Part shown: in pieces, positions 33,706 through 42,543 of the stretch
Numbering within the stretch: position 1 is the first letter of the stretch
Layout: each line of letters starts with the position of its first letter
NCBI GenBank assembly: GCA_000961725.1
Contig: LADS01000007.1
Coordinates: forward strand, 1 to 64,000
Origin: Desulfobulbaceae bacterium BRH_c16a
GTDB lineage: Bacteria; Desulfobacterota; Desulfobulbia; Desulfobulbales; Desulfocapsaceae
Direction of reading: 5' to 3'
DNA length: 64,000 bases
Translations under genes and position numbers: made by a program
The notes under the pieces: model-generated
Database searches by the model: none
What the model was told of the DNA's origin: nothing
What the model saw: the letters and a program-made list of their open reading frames with translations, nothing else

Positions 33706-35958
33706 ATGACGGCCGTTCTGAAAAATGCACAGAAAAAGCTTTCCAAAGATCTCACCAGGAAGCTTATCTTTATCGTCCTCTCAATTTTTACGGTAACCAG
33801 TATCTTCAGCCTCTGGTTCTATTCCCACGAATCGAAAAAAACCTCTCTCAGCAATCATTCCGAGTATCTCTCCTATCTTACCGACAACCTGCAACTTCCC
33901 CTGTGGAATGTCGACCAGGACTGGATAACAAGCATCTGCAGTACCTTTTCAAAGAACGAGGTCGTATCCCTGCTTAGGGTTTCAAGTGAAGAGGGAGATA
34001 TTCTGTTCAGTATGGTGAACGAGCATGAACCGAGTCTCGTCGTCAACAAGAAACCGGTTTTTTATAACGAAGTGCTGGTCGGCACGGTGGAATTGGGCTT
34101 TACCACCAGACTGTATCAGAAGAACAATTTTCAAATGTTCTTTCGGTCCATGCTGCCCATGCTCTTTGTCGTTCTCGGCTTGATGATCGCCAACTCCCTG
34201 CTCTTCAGCCGGTTGGTGGGCAGGCCTTTGAATCATCTCATGACCAGAATTGAAGAAATATCCGCCGGCAATTACCGCGAGCAGGACAGTACTTTCGAAC
34301 ATTTTGAGATCGCGAGGATACTGGAAAAGTTCAACTACATGGCAAACAGGGTGAAAGAGCGTGAGTTGTCCCTGCTCGAAACCAATAAAAAGCTGGAAAG
34401 TGAAATTATCGACCGCCAGGAAGCGGAAAAGGCGCGAATCGAAAGCGAGAGACGATATCAGCAGCTGGTTGAAGAATTGCCGGTCGGGGTTTTTCGCTCA
34501 TCCGCCGATTACGATGGTCGGTATGTCATGGTAAATCCAGCATTTATTAAGATGCTGGAGTACAAAAGCGCAGGCGACCTCACGCAAAAAACGGTGAAAC
34601 AGATGTACCGGGACCCTCACATGAGGGAAATGGTTCTGGAAATGCTGTTTCGCGAAGGTACCATCAAAGGGCTCGAAGTCGAGTTGAAAAAGAGCGACGG
34701 CCGGTCGCTTGCCGCTCTGGTGACCGCTCATGTTGTGGCCGACTCTCAGGGGAAACCCCAATATGTCGAAGGAATAATTGAGGATATCACCGCCAGAAAC
34801 AACCTGGAAAAGCAGATGCGGCAGGCCCAGAAAATGGAAGCGATCGGCACTCTTGCCGGTGGGATCGCCCACGATTTTAATAACATCCTGGCCTCGATTT
34901 TCGGTTTTACCGAGGCCGCCAAGATGCGTTATGCAAAGGGGCAGAATGTCGAAAAATATTTTGAAGAGATTCTCAGCGCAGGATTGCGGGCAAGAAGTCT
35001 GATCAAACAGATGCTGACCTTCAGCCGCCAGACTGAGGTTAAAAAGGAGGCGATCTGCCTGGGGCCGATCATCAAGGAGACGATAAAGTTTCTACGGGCT
35101 TCGCTGCCGGCGATGATCGAGATCAAGCGGACTTTTGCCGTCGAGGACGGTGTGGTCTGGGCCGATCCCACGCATATTCATCAGATAGTCATGAATCTCT
35201 GCACCAACTCCGCCCATGCCATGCAGGAACACGGCGGGATGCTGGAGATACGCCTGGATGAAGTTCAGGTCAGTGAGGAAAACGGTCAACTCGATCGGAT
35301 TGAGCCGGGCAGATATGTGAAACTCAGTATCGTCGATAATGGCCATGGCATCAGCCCCGAGATCCAGGAGAGAATTTTCGAACCGTTTTTTACCACTAAA
35401 TCGCGAGGCGAGGGAACCGGCATGGGGCTGGCGGTGATTCATGGGCTGGTCAGTGAGATGGGTGGCGCAATTACCGTCGAAAGCCGGCTTGGGCAAGGCG
35501 CCGGTTTTCACGTCTTCCTGCCGAAGCTCGAAGGCGGCAATCTGGACGGCCGGATTTCCACGCCGTGTTCGCCGAAGGAGGGGAGCGAAAGGATTCTTTT
35601 GGTCGATGACGAAGAGGGTTTCGTCCGGTCCGGCAAGGAGATCCTCGAGCAGCTCGGCTATGAGGTTGTCACTGCCGCAAACGGCCTTGAGGCCTATGAA
35701 ATCTTTAAAAAGGATCCTGCATTTTTCGATCTGGTTGTCTCCGATATGGCGATGCCGAAGATGACGGGACTGGAGCTTGTAAAAATGGTTAAACGGATTC
35801 ATGCAAATATTCCGGTTATTCTTTGCACCGGCTTCAAGGAAGGTATCAATGAAGATGTGAAGCAATATGCCGGCTTATGTGATATTTTGTTGAAACCGGT
35901 TCTCGCCCGGGAATTGACCGAGGCAATTCAGAAGGCTCTGGCAATGAAAACACAATAG
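33706..35958 (+). CDS. hybrid sensor histidine kinase
   Basis: A 750-aa membrane kinase. Spans lie at about residues 18-38 and 149-171, bracketing a periplasmic sensor domain of about 110 residues. HAMP (172-222), a coiled coil and a PAS domain (250-365) follow. The HisKA site is LAGGIAHDFNN with His389. The ATP-binding part shows NLCTNSAHAM, DNGHGISPEIQERIFEPFFTTK and GTGMGLAVIHG. The C-terminal receiver has Asp680 in VVSDMAMPKMTG. The next gene, the NtrC-type regulator, starts eight bases later, so both are one signalling unit. The binding protein encoded just upstream may supply the stimulus. Confidence 0.93.
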   Translation: MTAVLKNAQKKLSKDLTRKLIFIVLSIFTVTSIFSLWFYSHESKKTSLSNHSEYLSYLTDNLQLPLWNVDQDWITSICSTFSKNEVVSLLRVSSEEGDILFSMVNEHEPSLVVNKKPVFYNEVLVGTVELGFTTRLYQKNNFQMFFRSMLPMLFVVLGLMIANSLLFSRLVGRPLNHLMTRIEEISAGNYREQDSTFEHFEIARILEKFNYMANRVKERELSLLETNKKLESEIIDRQEAEKARIESERRYQQLVEELPVGVFRSSADYDGRYVMVNPAFIKMLEYKSAGDLTQKTVKQMYRDPHMREMVLEMLFREGTIKGLEVELKKSDGRSLAALVTAHVVADSQGKPQYVEGIIEDITARNNLEKQMRQAQKMEAIGTLAGGIAHDFNNILASIFGFTEAAKMRYAKGQNVEKYFEEILSAGLRARSLIKQMLTFSRQTEVKKEAICLGPIIKETIKFLRASLPAMIEIKRTFAVEDGVVWADPTHIHQIVMNLCTNSAHAMQEHGGMLEIRLDEVQVSEENGQLDRIEPGRYVKLSIVDNGHGISPEIQERIFEPFFTTKSRGEGTGMGLAVIHGLVSEMGGAITVESRLGQGAGFHVFLPKLEGGNLDGRISTPCSPKEGSERILLVDDEEGFVRSGKEILEQLGYEVVTAANGLEAYEIFKKDPAFFDLVVSDMAMPKMTGLELVKMVKRIHANIPVILCTGFKEGINEDVKQYAGLCDILLKPVLARELTEAIQKALAMKTQ

Positions 35959-35966
35959 AACTTCGC

Positions 35967-37367
35967 GTGGCAAATATACTTATCATTGATGACGATCCCA
36001 AGATCGGTTTGTTTTTGTCGGATATCCTCGACGGGCAGGGCCATACGGCCGGCGTTGCCTCTTCGGTCGACGAGGGAAGAAAGCTTGCCTTGAGTACACC
36101 CTGGGATGTGATTCTCCTTGACCTCGACCTGCCCGACGGCAATGGTCTGGCCCTCCTGCCCGAGCTCCTGAAAACGGCAGGCCGTCCGGAAGTTATCATC
36201 ATCACCGGTACCGGCGATATCCGCGGAGCAAAAATTGCCTTTAAATACGGGGCATGGGATTATATCCAGAAACCTTTCACCATCGATGAGGTCTCGCTGC
36301 CCATTTTGAGAGCCCTGGAATACCGGAAGGAGAAGAAGGCGGCCAAGGAGCCGGTTTCGCTCAACCGTTCCGGGATAGTCGGCAATTCGTACGCCATCCA
36401 GTGCAGCCTCGATGAAGTAGCGAAGGCCTCGGTGACCACGGCCAGCGTCCTCATAACCGGGGAAACAGGCACCGGCAAGGAGCTTTTCGCCCGCGCCATC
36501 CATAACAACAGCAAGAGGGCTGCAGGCAGTTTTGTCGCGGTCGATTGCGGGGCCATCACCGAGTCGCTGGCCGAAGCGAGTTTTTTCGGCTTTGAAAAGG
36601 GGACATTTACCGGGGCGGAAACGCGGCGCGACGGGCTCATCCGCCAGGCCGAAGGCGGCACGCTCTTTCTTGATGAAATAGGCGACCTGGCGATCTCCAT
36701 TCAAAAGGCGTTGCTCAGGGTGCTGCAGGAGAAAAAGGTCAGGCCGATCGGTGGCACGGAAAGAGCCGTCGATTTCCGCCTGGTAGCCGCAACCAATCGG
36801 GATCTGGGGCAATTGGTGAAAGAGAACAGGTTTCGCGAAGACCTGCTCTACCGGATCCGGGCGATAGAGATAAAACTGCCGCCGCTCCGCTTGCGGGAAA
36901 AGGACATTCAGGAAATAGCCGTACATAAGATCCATCAACTCGGCAAAAATTACGGCACCGGGGTGAAAGGCGTCTCCCTTGAATTCATGAAAATCCTTTC
37001 GACCTGCGAATGGCCCGGAAATGTCCGGGAACTTATCAATGTGCTGGAAGCGGCACTGGCGTCGGCCGGAACCGATCCGACGCTCCATCCGAAACATCTT
37101 CCTCCCGAATACAGGGCGTTGTTTCTCGATAATGGACCGCAACTCCCGACAACTGCCTTCGATCCCGGGCCGGGGCTTGACGATTGCTCCGGCGATCTCC
37201 CGACTCTCACCGATTTCCGGGCCGATCTTGAGCGGCAGTACTTCGAGGTTCTGGTCAGGAGGGCACAGGGAAGCCGGGAAAAAGCCTGCAGCCTTGCAGG
37301 GATTTCCCAGGCGCGGTTGTATGACCTCCTGAAAAAATATCAGCTTTCTCTGTTCAAAACTTCGTAA
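35967..37367 (+). CDS. NtrC-family sigma-54-dependent response regulator
   Basis: A 466-aa activator from GTG 35967. The receiver has IIDDDPK and Asp in VILLDLDLPDGNG. The AAA+ domain shows Walker A GETGTGKE, Walker B GGTLFLDEIGDL and the arginine-finger region FREDLLYRIRAIEIKLPPLR. The sigma-54 contact loop reads GTFTGA instead of GAFTGA, keeping Phe-Thr-Gly-Ala. A Fis-type helix-turn-helix closes the protein: SREKACSLAGISQARLYDLL. It should activate sigma-54 promoters when phosphorylated by the preceding kinase; candidates are found before pxpB and dctP. Confidence 0.93.
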   Translation: MANILIIDDDPKIGLFLSDILDGQGHTAGVASSVDEGRKLALSTPWDVILLDLDLPDGNGLALLPELLKTAGRPEVIIITGTGDIRGAKIAFKYGAWDYIQKPFTIDEVSLPILRALEYRKEKKAAKEPVSLNRSGIVGNSYAIQCSLDEVAKASVTTASVLITGETGTGKELFARAIHNNSKRAAGSFVAVDCGAITESLAEASFFGFEKGTFTGAETRRDGLIRQAEGGTLFLDEIGDLAISIQKALLRVLQEKKVRPIGGTERAVDFRLVAATNRDLGQLVKENRFREDLLYRIRAIEIKLPPLRLREKDIQEIAVHKIHQLGKNYGTGVKGVSLEFMKILSTCEWPGNVRELINVLEAALASAGTDPTLHPKHLPPEYRALFLDNGPQLPTTAFDPGPGLDDCSGDLPTLTDFRADLERQYFEVLVRRAQGSREKACSLAGISQARLYDLLKKYQLSLFKTS

Positions 37368-37521
37368 TATTCATTTTCAGGCGTAAACCGGTTGAAATAG
37401 TTATCCTTTGACAATATTTTCTGTTTAAGGAAAAGAGTAGGTCTTCGGCTCCCGGAGGTTGTTCCGGAGGCGAGAGGCTTTTATTTTTATTATCAACTCC
37501 TTACTGCCGCAGGGAAAGAAT

Positions 37522-38232
37522 ATGAAAGAAAAGGAAGTTACTTCCACTGAAGACGGGAGCAGAGCGCTTCGCGAAAGATCCTCTTCCAGCGAGATAGCCT
37601 CTTTTCTTAAGTCTGCCGGTGAGGCAAACCTGGCCCAGAGCGGAAGGCTGATTTTTGCATTGGATGCGACCATGAGTCGGCAACCTACCTGGGACAGTGC
37701 CGTGACTATCCAGGCCTCGATGTTCGATGCGGTGGGCAAGGCGGGAGGTTTGTCAATTCAGCTGGTGTATTTCCGCGGTCTGGACGAATGCCGCGCTTCA
37801 AAATGGGTCATTAATGCCGTCGCACTGCGTGATCTGATGCTCGGTATTCAATGTCTCAGTGGACAGACACAGATTGCCAAGGTACTTAACCACGCGTATC
37901 GGGAAACAACCCAGGCAAAAGTATCGGCCTTGGTTTTTATCGGTGATGCGATGGAGGAAAGTATCGAGTTGCTCAGCCAAAAAGCGGGTCAACTTGGTTT
38001 GAAAGGAGTGCGTTGCTTTTTCTTTCAGGAGGGGCATGATGTGAAGGCTGAAACCTGTTTTCGTGAAATAGCCCGGCTTACAGGCGGGGCCTATTTCCGG
38101 CTCGGGCCCGATTCGGCGAAGGAGCTTGCCGAGCTTCTCGGTGCGGTTGCCATTTATGCGAGAGGTGGATTGAAAGCCCTCTCACAGAGTGGCAGACGCG
38201 AGGCGCACTTACTTCTTGAGCAAATGAAGTAA
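37522..38232 (+). CDS. VWA-like domain protein
   Basis: A 236-aa protein started at ATG 37522 after AGGGAAAG. LIFALDATMSRQPTWDSA is an altered MIDAS motif (D-x-T-x-S), and SALVFIGDAMEES supplies the later Asp typical of von Willebrand A folds; RLTGGAYFRLGPDSAKEL is the usual C-terminal Gly-Gly-x-Tyr/Phe segment. No signal peptide. It precedes a membrane J-domain gene by 30 bp, a pairing found in several proteobacteria. Function is unknown. Confidence 0.75.
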   Translation: MKEKEVTSTEDGSRALRERSSSSEIASFLKSAGEANLAQSGRLIFALDATMSRQPTWDSAVTIQASMFDAVGKAGGLSIQLVYFRGLDECRASKWVINAVALRDLMLGIQCLSGQTQIAKVLNHAYRETTQAKVSALVFIGDAMEESIELLSQKAGQLGLKGVRCFFFQEGHDVKAETCFREIARLTGGAYFRLGPDSAKELAELLGAVAIYARGGLKALSQSGRREAHLLLEQMK

Positions 38233-38262
38233 TACTTCTCCCTCTTTTTTCTGGATGATTGA

Positions 38263-38958
38263 ATGGTGCTGTATATTCTCTTTCTGTTAGTGGTGGCGAT
38301 CGGCCTTTTCTTTGTTATTCTCAAAACTCCCGCAAATAAGAGTGCGGCTTTTCTTACGAGTGCGGGACCGCTGCTTCTCATAGCCGTGGGAGGTGTGCTG
38401 ATCCTTACCAGGCGCGGGGCAATCGGGGTACCCCTGGTTTTTGTCGGCCTGTCATGGTTGCGGCGCAATCGTGCGAGAAGACCGGCAGCCACCTACGCAG
38501 GTGGACGAAAATCAACCGTACGCTCAGCAAACCTTGAGATGGAACTTGATCACGATACCGGGGCAATGGACGGCAGGGTGTTGACCGGTGGCATGGCGGG
38601 CGCCCGTCTCTCCGAGTTGAATGAAGAGGAGGTGTTGTCGCTGTACCGGGAAATCTATTCCGATAAAGACAGCGCCGCCTTGCTCGAATCGTTCCTTGAT
38701 CGCTACCACCCCGACTGGCGGGAACGTGTCGATCCCGGTTCTTCCTGGGAGCAGCATGGCGCATCCGGTTTTGACAATATGAACAGGCAGGAGGCGTATC
38801 AGATACTGGGCCTTGAGCCCGGCGCTTCGCAGCAGGAGATCCATCAGTCCTGGCGGCGCCTCATAAAAGGGGTTCATCCCGACAGCGGCGGCTCGGCATT
38901 TCTGGCGGCTAAGATTAATGCTGCCAGGGATGTGCTCCTGGATGAAGACAGTCGCTAG
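38263..38958 (+). CDS. membrane-anchored C-terminal J-domain protein
   Basis: A 231-aa protein. Two hydrophobic spans (about residues 3-18 and 28-66, perhaps two segments) precede a hydrophilic linker. Residues 175-228 form a J domain: EAYQILGLEPGASQQEIHQSWRRL, then the HPD tripeptide in GVHPDSGG. It should stimulate a DnaK-type Hsp70 at the membrane, as Tim14-like/DjlA-like proteins do. Paired with the VWA gene upstream. Confidence 0.85.
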   Translation: MVLYILFLLVVAIGLFFVILKTPANKSAAFLTSAGPLLLIAVGGVLILTRRGAIGVPLVFVGLSWLRRNRARRPAATYAGGRKSTVRSANLEMELDHDTGAMDGRVLTGGMAGARLSELNEEEVLSLYREIYSDKDSAALLESFLDRYHPDWRERVDPGSSWEQHGASGFDNMNRQEAYQILGLEPGASQQEIHQSWRRLIKGVHPDSGGSAFLAAKINAARDVLLDEDSR

Positions 38959-39237
38959 TGTCATGGCAGGCTAAAGTCTCCGCGCGGCCATTCCTGGAAA
39001 CTGGAATCTTTTATCGAAAACAAGAATTCCGGCTGTCTCCGTTCCCTCTCTCTTCCAAGCTGTATCTAGCTTAAATTCCTCATAATCAAAAAGTCGCGGC
39101 GATCATTGCCAAGCGGCATCGTTTTTGCTCATTCAAAGGCGGCGGGGAGGGATCAAGACCTCGAGAGACCTCCAATCGCCTAACGGCAGATGGGAATCAC
39201 AAACCGACATTCAATTCACAAATGGAAGGAGAACACC
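38959..39237. other. intergenic region upstream of the TRAP operon
   Basis: 279 bp without a gene. It contains a sigma-54-like element (39114-39129). No clear terminator for the J-domain gene is seen. Confidence 0.5.
39114..39129 (+). promoter_or_regulatory. sigma-54-like promoter of dctPQM
   Basis: CGGCATCGTTTTTGCT has the essential GG-N10-GC spacing with GGCA and TTGCT matching the sigma-54 consensus. It ends 108 bp before the dctP ATG. The NtrC-type gene two genes upstream is the likely activator, since dct TRAP systems are classically sigma-54 controlled. Confidence 0.55.
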
Positions 39238-40230
39238 ATGAAGAAAATGCTTCATCTGGCCCTGGCCTTTGTTCTGGCCACCGGCCTTACCGCCATGAAC
39301 AGCCAGGCAAAAACCACCTGGAACGCCAATTCGGTCTGGCCCCCGAGCAACCATCAGACTTTGGCTCTCGATGAGTTTGCCGCAATTGTCAAGGACAAGA
39401 CCGGGGGAGAACTGGAGATCGTTGTCAACAGCGGTGGAGCACTTGGCTTTAAGGGTCCGGAGTTGCTGAAAGTCGTTCGTGACGGGCTGGTGCCTCTCTC
39501 CGACATGTTGATCAGCGGCGTGGCGGGCGAAGACAAGGTCTTCCAGATCGTCACCCTGCCGTTTCTCGCCGGGAATTTTGAGGAAGCCCGGCTCTTAAGC
39601 GATACCGCCCGGCCATATTTCGATAAGGCTGCGGAAAAGTGGGGGCAGAAAATCCTGTTCATTTCACCGTGGCCGGGGGCTGGACTCTGGACCAAAAACA
39701 AGGTGAGCTCGGTTGCCGAAATGAAGGGCCTGAAAACCCGCACCTATGACAAGAACGGCGCCCTGGTCGTCGAAGCAACCGGCGGCACGCCCTATGCCCT
39801 GGCATTCAGTGAGGTCTATTCTTCTCTTGCGATGGGAGTCATCGATTCGGTAATCACCTCGACGCCTACCGCTGTCGATGCCAAATTCTGGGAGGTGCTG
39901 AAATTTTATGAGCCGTTGAATATCACCATCGCCACCGATATGATCAATGTCAATTTAAAGGCTTTCAACAAGCTGGATAAAAAGACTCAGGACATCCTGG
40001 TGCAGGCCGGTCGAGAGATGGAAGAGGCCATGTGGAACAAGGTCGTTGCCCTCGACAAGGAAAAAGAGGAACTGTGCGTCAAGAACGGCATCGAAGTAGT
40101 TCCGGTATCCGCCGATTACCAGAAGGAGCTCAGTGTCGTCACCGAGAAGATCAGGGCCGACTGGTTGAAGGATGCGAGTCCCGACGCCAGAGCCATGTAC
40201 GAGGAATTCATGAAAAAAGTTCAAAGATAA
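39238..40230 (+). CDS. dctP: TRAP transporter substrate-binding protein
   Basis: A 330-aa periplasmic protein from ATG 39238 with GGAAGGAG upstream. The signal peptide ends near residue 22 (NSQA before KTTW). The DctP fold shows WPPSNHQTLALDEFAAIVKDKTGGELEI, LPFLAGNFEEARLL, GLKTRTYDKNGALVVEATGGTPYALAFSEVYSSLAMGVIDSVITS (the conserved carboxylate-binding Arg is in KTRTY). It delivers an organic acid to DctQM. Given the pxpBAC context the substrate may be pyroglutamate or a related acid, which is inference. Confidence 0.93.
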   Translation: MKKMLHLALAFVLATGLTAMNSQAKTTWNANSVWPPSNHQTLALDEFAAIVKDKTGGELEIVVNSGGALGFKGPELLKVVRDGLVPLSDMLISGVAGEDKVFQIVTLPFLAGNFEEARLLSDTARPYFDKAAEKWGQKILFISPWPGAGLWTKNKVSSVAEMKGLKTRTYDKNGALVVEATGGTPYALAFSEVYSSLAMGVIDSVITSTPTAVDAKFWEVLKFYEPLNITIATDMINVNLKAFNKLDKKTQDILVQAGREMEEAMWNKVVALDKEKEELCVKNGIEVVPVSADYQKELSVVTEKIRADWLKDASPDARAMYEEFMKKVQR

Positions 40231-40244
40231 CTTTCTTTTTTGGC

Positions 40245-40274
40245 TGCCGCTTGCCCGCCTTGCGGCGAGCGGCA
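40245..40274 (+). terminator. hairpin between dctP and dctQ
   Basis: TGCCGCTTGCC (40245-40255) pairs with GGCGAGCGGCA (40264-40274) with one G-T pair and an eight-base loop. Its place after the binding-protein gene fits a structure that stabilises the dctP message and lowers dctQM expression. Confidence 0.55.
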
Positions 40275-40295
40275 TCGTCGATATGGGATGGCACA

Positions 40296-40832
40296 ATGAA
40301 ATTTTTTATTCGCACAATTGACAGGCTGTCGGGCTTCTGCGGAGCCTTGGCCGGCATTATGCTCTGCGCCGGCCTGGCCTTGACTGCAGTCGAGATAGTG
40401 CTCCGCAGCGCCTTCGACAGCACCCTCTTTATTACCGACGAGTATTCAGGTTACATGATGTGCGGGCTGACGTTCTGCGGTCTCAGTTATACCCTGCGGG
40501 AAAAAGGCCATATTCGCATGACTTTTATCCATAAGGTGGTGACGGGCAGGCGGCGGGAGTATCTGGACCTTATCTGCTATGGTGTCGGAATCCTCCTGTG
40601 TGCTGCGCTCACCTGCTTTACCTGGGCCTTCTTCCGGGACTCCATTGCAACCGGCTCCCAATCCATGCAGATATCCGAAACATATCTGGCTATACCGCAA
40701 TTTTTCATGCCGTTCGGGGCGCTTGTCATGACGCTGCAGTTTCTGGCGGAATTTCTGAAAATCATCCTGGTGATTAAAGACGATGCCGCCGGTCTGACCA
40801 TTCATGAAGAAATAACAGACCTGGGAAGGTAA
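40296..40832 (+). CDS. dctQ: TRAP transporter small membrane subunit
   Basis: A 178-aa protein from ATG 40296 with four spans. LTAVEIVLRSAFDSTLFITDEYSGYMM is the family-conserved region (N-terminal half), with REKGHIRM next. It partners DctM to form the sodium-driven permease. It starts 65 bp after dctP and ends 16 bp before dctM. Confidence 0.92.
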   Translation: MKFFIRTIDRLSGFCGALAGIMLCAGLALTAVEIVLRSAFDSTLFITDEYSGYMMCGLTFCGLSYTLREKGHIRMTFIHKVVTGRRREYLDLICYGVGILLCAALTCFTWAFFRDSIATGSQSMQISETYLAIPQFFMPFGALVMTLQFLAEFLKIILVIKDDAAGLTIHEEITDLGR

Positions 40833-40848
40833 CAGCGGGAGGAATATT

Positions 40849-42144
40849 GTGGAACTGGCAAGCATCTCTTTGACCTTGTGTGCTCTCTTGGTACTTTTCA
40901 TGGGAGGGACCATCTGGATCGGCTTCTCTCTCTTTCTCGTCGGTTTCGGCGGTTTTATCTTGTTCACCGATCTGCCTTTCGGCTCGATCATGGCTACGAC
41001 GGCCTGGAACAATACCAGCGGTTCGGCCATGCTGGCCTTGCCCATGTTCGTATGGATGGGTGAGATACTCTTTCGCAGCCGGATTTCCGAGAACCTGTTC
41101 AAGGGCCTTACACCCTGGATGGATAGAATTCCCGGCAGGCTGCTTCACGTCAACATCCTGGCCTGCACCTTTTTTGCCGCGGTCAGCGGTTCATCGGCTG
41201 CGACCACGGCGACGGTGGGCAAGATCACCGTGCCTGAGTTCGCCAAGCGCGGTTATGACAAGGGGCTTTCGGTAGGCTCCCTGGCCGGAGCCGGAACTCT
41301 CGGCTTTCTCATTCCGCCGAGCATGATGATGCTGGTCTACGGCATTATCGGCAATGTCAGTATCGGCAAGCTGTTCATCGCCGGCATGATTCCCGGGCTC
41401 ATGCTGGCTGTCATATTCAGCCTGTATATTATGTGCCGGTGCGTCATCAATCCGCAACTTGCTCCGGCAGGGAGCGAGCATCATACCTGGCGCCAGCGTC
41501 TTCGCGCCATTCCGGAGATTCTCCCTGTTCTCATCCTGATCCTCCTGGTGCTGGGCAGCCTGTATGCCGGCTGGGCGACGCCGACAGAGGCCGGAGCCGT
41601 CGGTGTGATCGGAGCGATCGCCTTCGCCTTTATCACCAAGAGCATGAACTGGCAGGTCTTTCGGGCCAGCCTGATGGGTTCGGTGAAAACCACTTCGATG
41701 ATCATGCTGATCGTCCTGGGTGCCTCCTATTTGTCGGTCGTGGTCGGATACCTGGGGATTACCCGTCAGCTGACGATGTTTGTGACCGAGATGGGGCTGT
41801 CGCCTTATATGCTCATCATTATCCTCACTGTCCTGTATATAATACTGGGTTGCCTCGTCGACGGTTTTTCGATGATCGTCATGACCACCCCCATCGTCCT
41901 CCCTCTCATTACCGCGGCCGGTTTCGATACGGTCTGGTTCGGCATCTATCTGGTGCTGATGATCGAACTCGCCCAGATCACGCCGCCGGTCGGCTTCAAT
42001 CTCTTTGTCATAAGTGCATTGAATAACGACGATGTTTTCGCCATTGCCAGGGATACTGCCCCTTTCTTCCTTCTCATGGCTCTTTTGACCGCCATGATCA
42101 CAGCCTTTCCGCAGATTGTGCTGTTCCTGCCCAATATGATGTAA
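40849..42144 (+). CDS. dctM: TRAP transporter large permease subunit
   Basis: A 431-aa protein from GTG 40849, with GGAGG upstream. About 12 spans; conserved segments are LPMFVWMGEILFRS, VSGSSAATTATVGKI, AGTLGFLIPPSMMMLVYG, GCLVDGFSMIVMTTPI and ITPPVGFNLFVIS, all diagnostic of DctM. It moves the substrate with sodium. The stop codon is followed by a hairpin pair. Confidence 0.95.
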   Translation: MELASISLTLCALLVLFMGGTIWIGFSLFLVGFGGFILFTDLPFGSIMATTAWNNTSGSAMLALPMFVWMGEILFRSRISENLFKGLTPWMDRIPGRLLHVNILACTFFAAVSGSSAATTATVGKITVPEFAKRGYDKGLSVGSLAGAGTLGFLIPPSMMMLVYGIIGNVSIGKLFIAGMIPGLMLAVIFSLYIMCRCVINPQLAPAGSEHHTWRQRLRAIPEILPVLILILLVLGSLYAGWATPTEAGAVGVIGAIAFAFITKSMNWQVFRASLMGSVKTTSMIMLIVLGASYLSVVVGYLGITRQLTMFVTEMGLSPYMLIIILTVLYIILGCLVDGFSMIVMTTPIVLPLITAAGFDTVWFGIYLVLMIELAQITPPVGFNLFVISALNNDDVFAIARDTAPFFLLMALLTAMITAFPQIVLFLPNMM

Positions 42145-42152
42145 TGAAGGAG

Positions 42153-42203
42153 GGCTCGGATGCACCGAGCCCGGGAACCGCCGGTGCTCTTGCGGCGGTT
42201 CCC
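42153..42203 (+). terminator. double hairpin after dctM
   Basis: GGCTCGG/CCGAGCC (42153-42159, 42165-42171) is followed at once by GGGAACCGCC/GGCGGTTCCC (42173-42182, 42194-42203). Two GC-rich hairpins just past the stop end the TRAP operon; the T run is weak. Confidence 0.7.
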
Positions 42204-42478
42204 TCCTTGGATGCCATCCCTTGAGAGCATCCTCTTTTCAAATGTGCCAGGCCGATCCCATCCATAATCTATTTAGTGGTCATGAATCTCTTTGCCAAAC
42301 TCCGCCGGTGTTATGCGGAAACACGGTAATTTCCCTATATAGTCCGGAAACTTCCGGGATGCGGATGCCTTTATCAAGCTTTTGCGCGGCTTTGCCGTCC
42401 TGCCTTGCCAAGCTGCTGTGATCCTCGCTGCAGTGGAGTAACTCGTTGCTCTTTCGGGTATTTAATTGAATGATTAAT

Positions 42479-42500
42479 TTAATGTTTACGTAAACATTAA
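42479..42500. promoter_or_regulatory. 22-bp palindrome, fatty-acid regulator-type operator
   Basis: The core AATGTTTACGTAAACATT is perfectly self-complementary and extends by two bases on each side. Related ACGT-centred boxes occur upstream of the acyl-CoA synthetase gene (46103-46115, 46142-46155). Such boxes resemble sites of MerR-type LiuR or TetR-type regulators of acyl-CoA catabolism; no regulator gene is in the window. Confidence 0.6.
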
Positions 42501-42543
42501 TGTTGCTCGAGGAAATGGTATGGACTAGTGTGGGGATTCCTGA

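Noticed and set aside
35928..37142. 404-codon minus-strand frame opposite the NtrC-type gene
   Set aside because: Shadow frame; the plus strand has all sigma-54 activator motifs.
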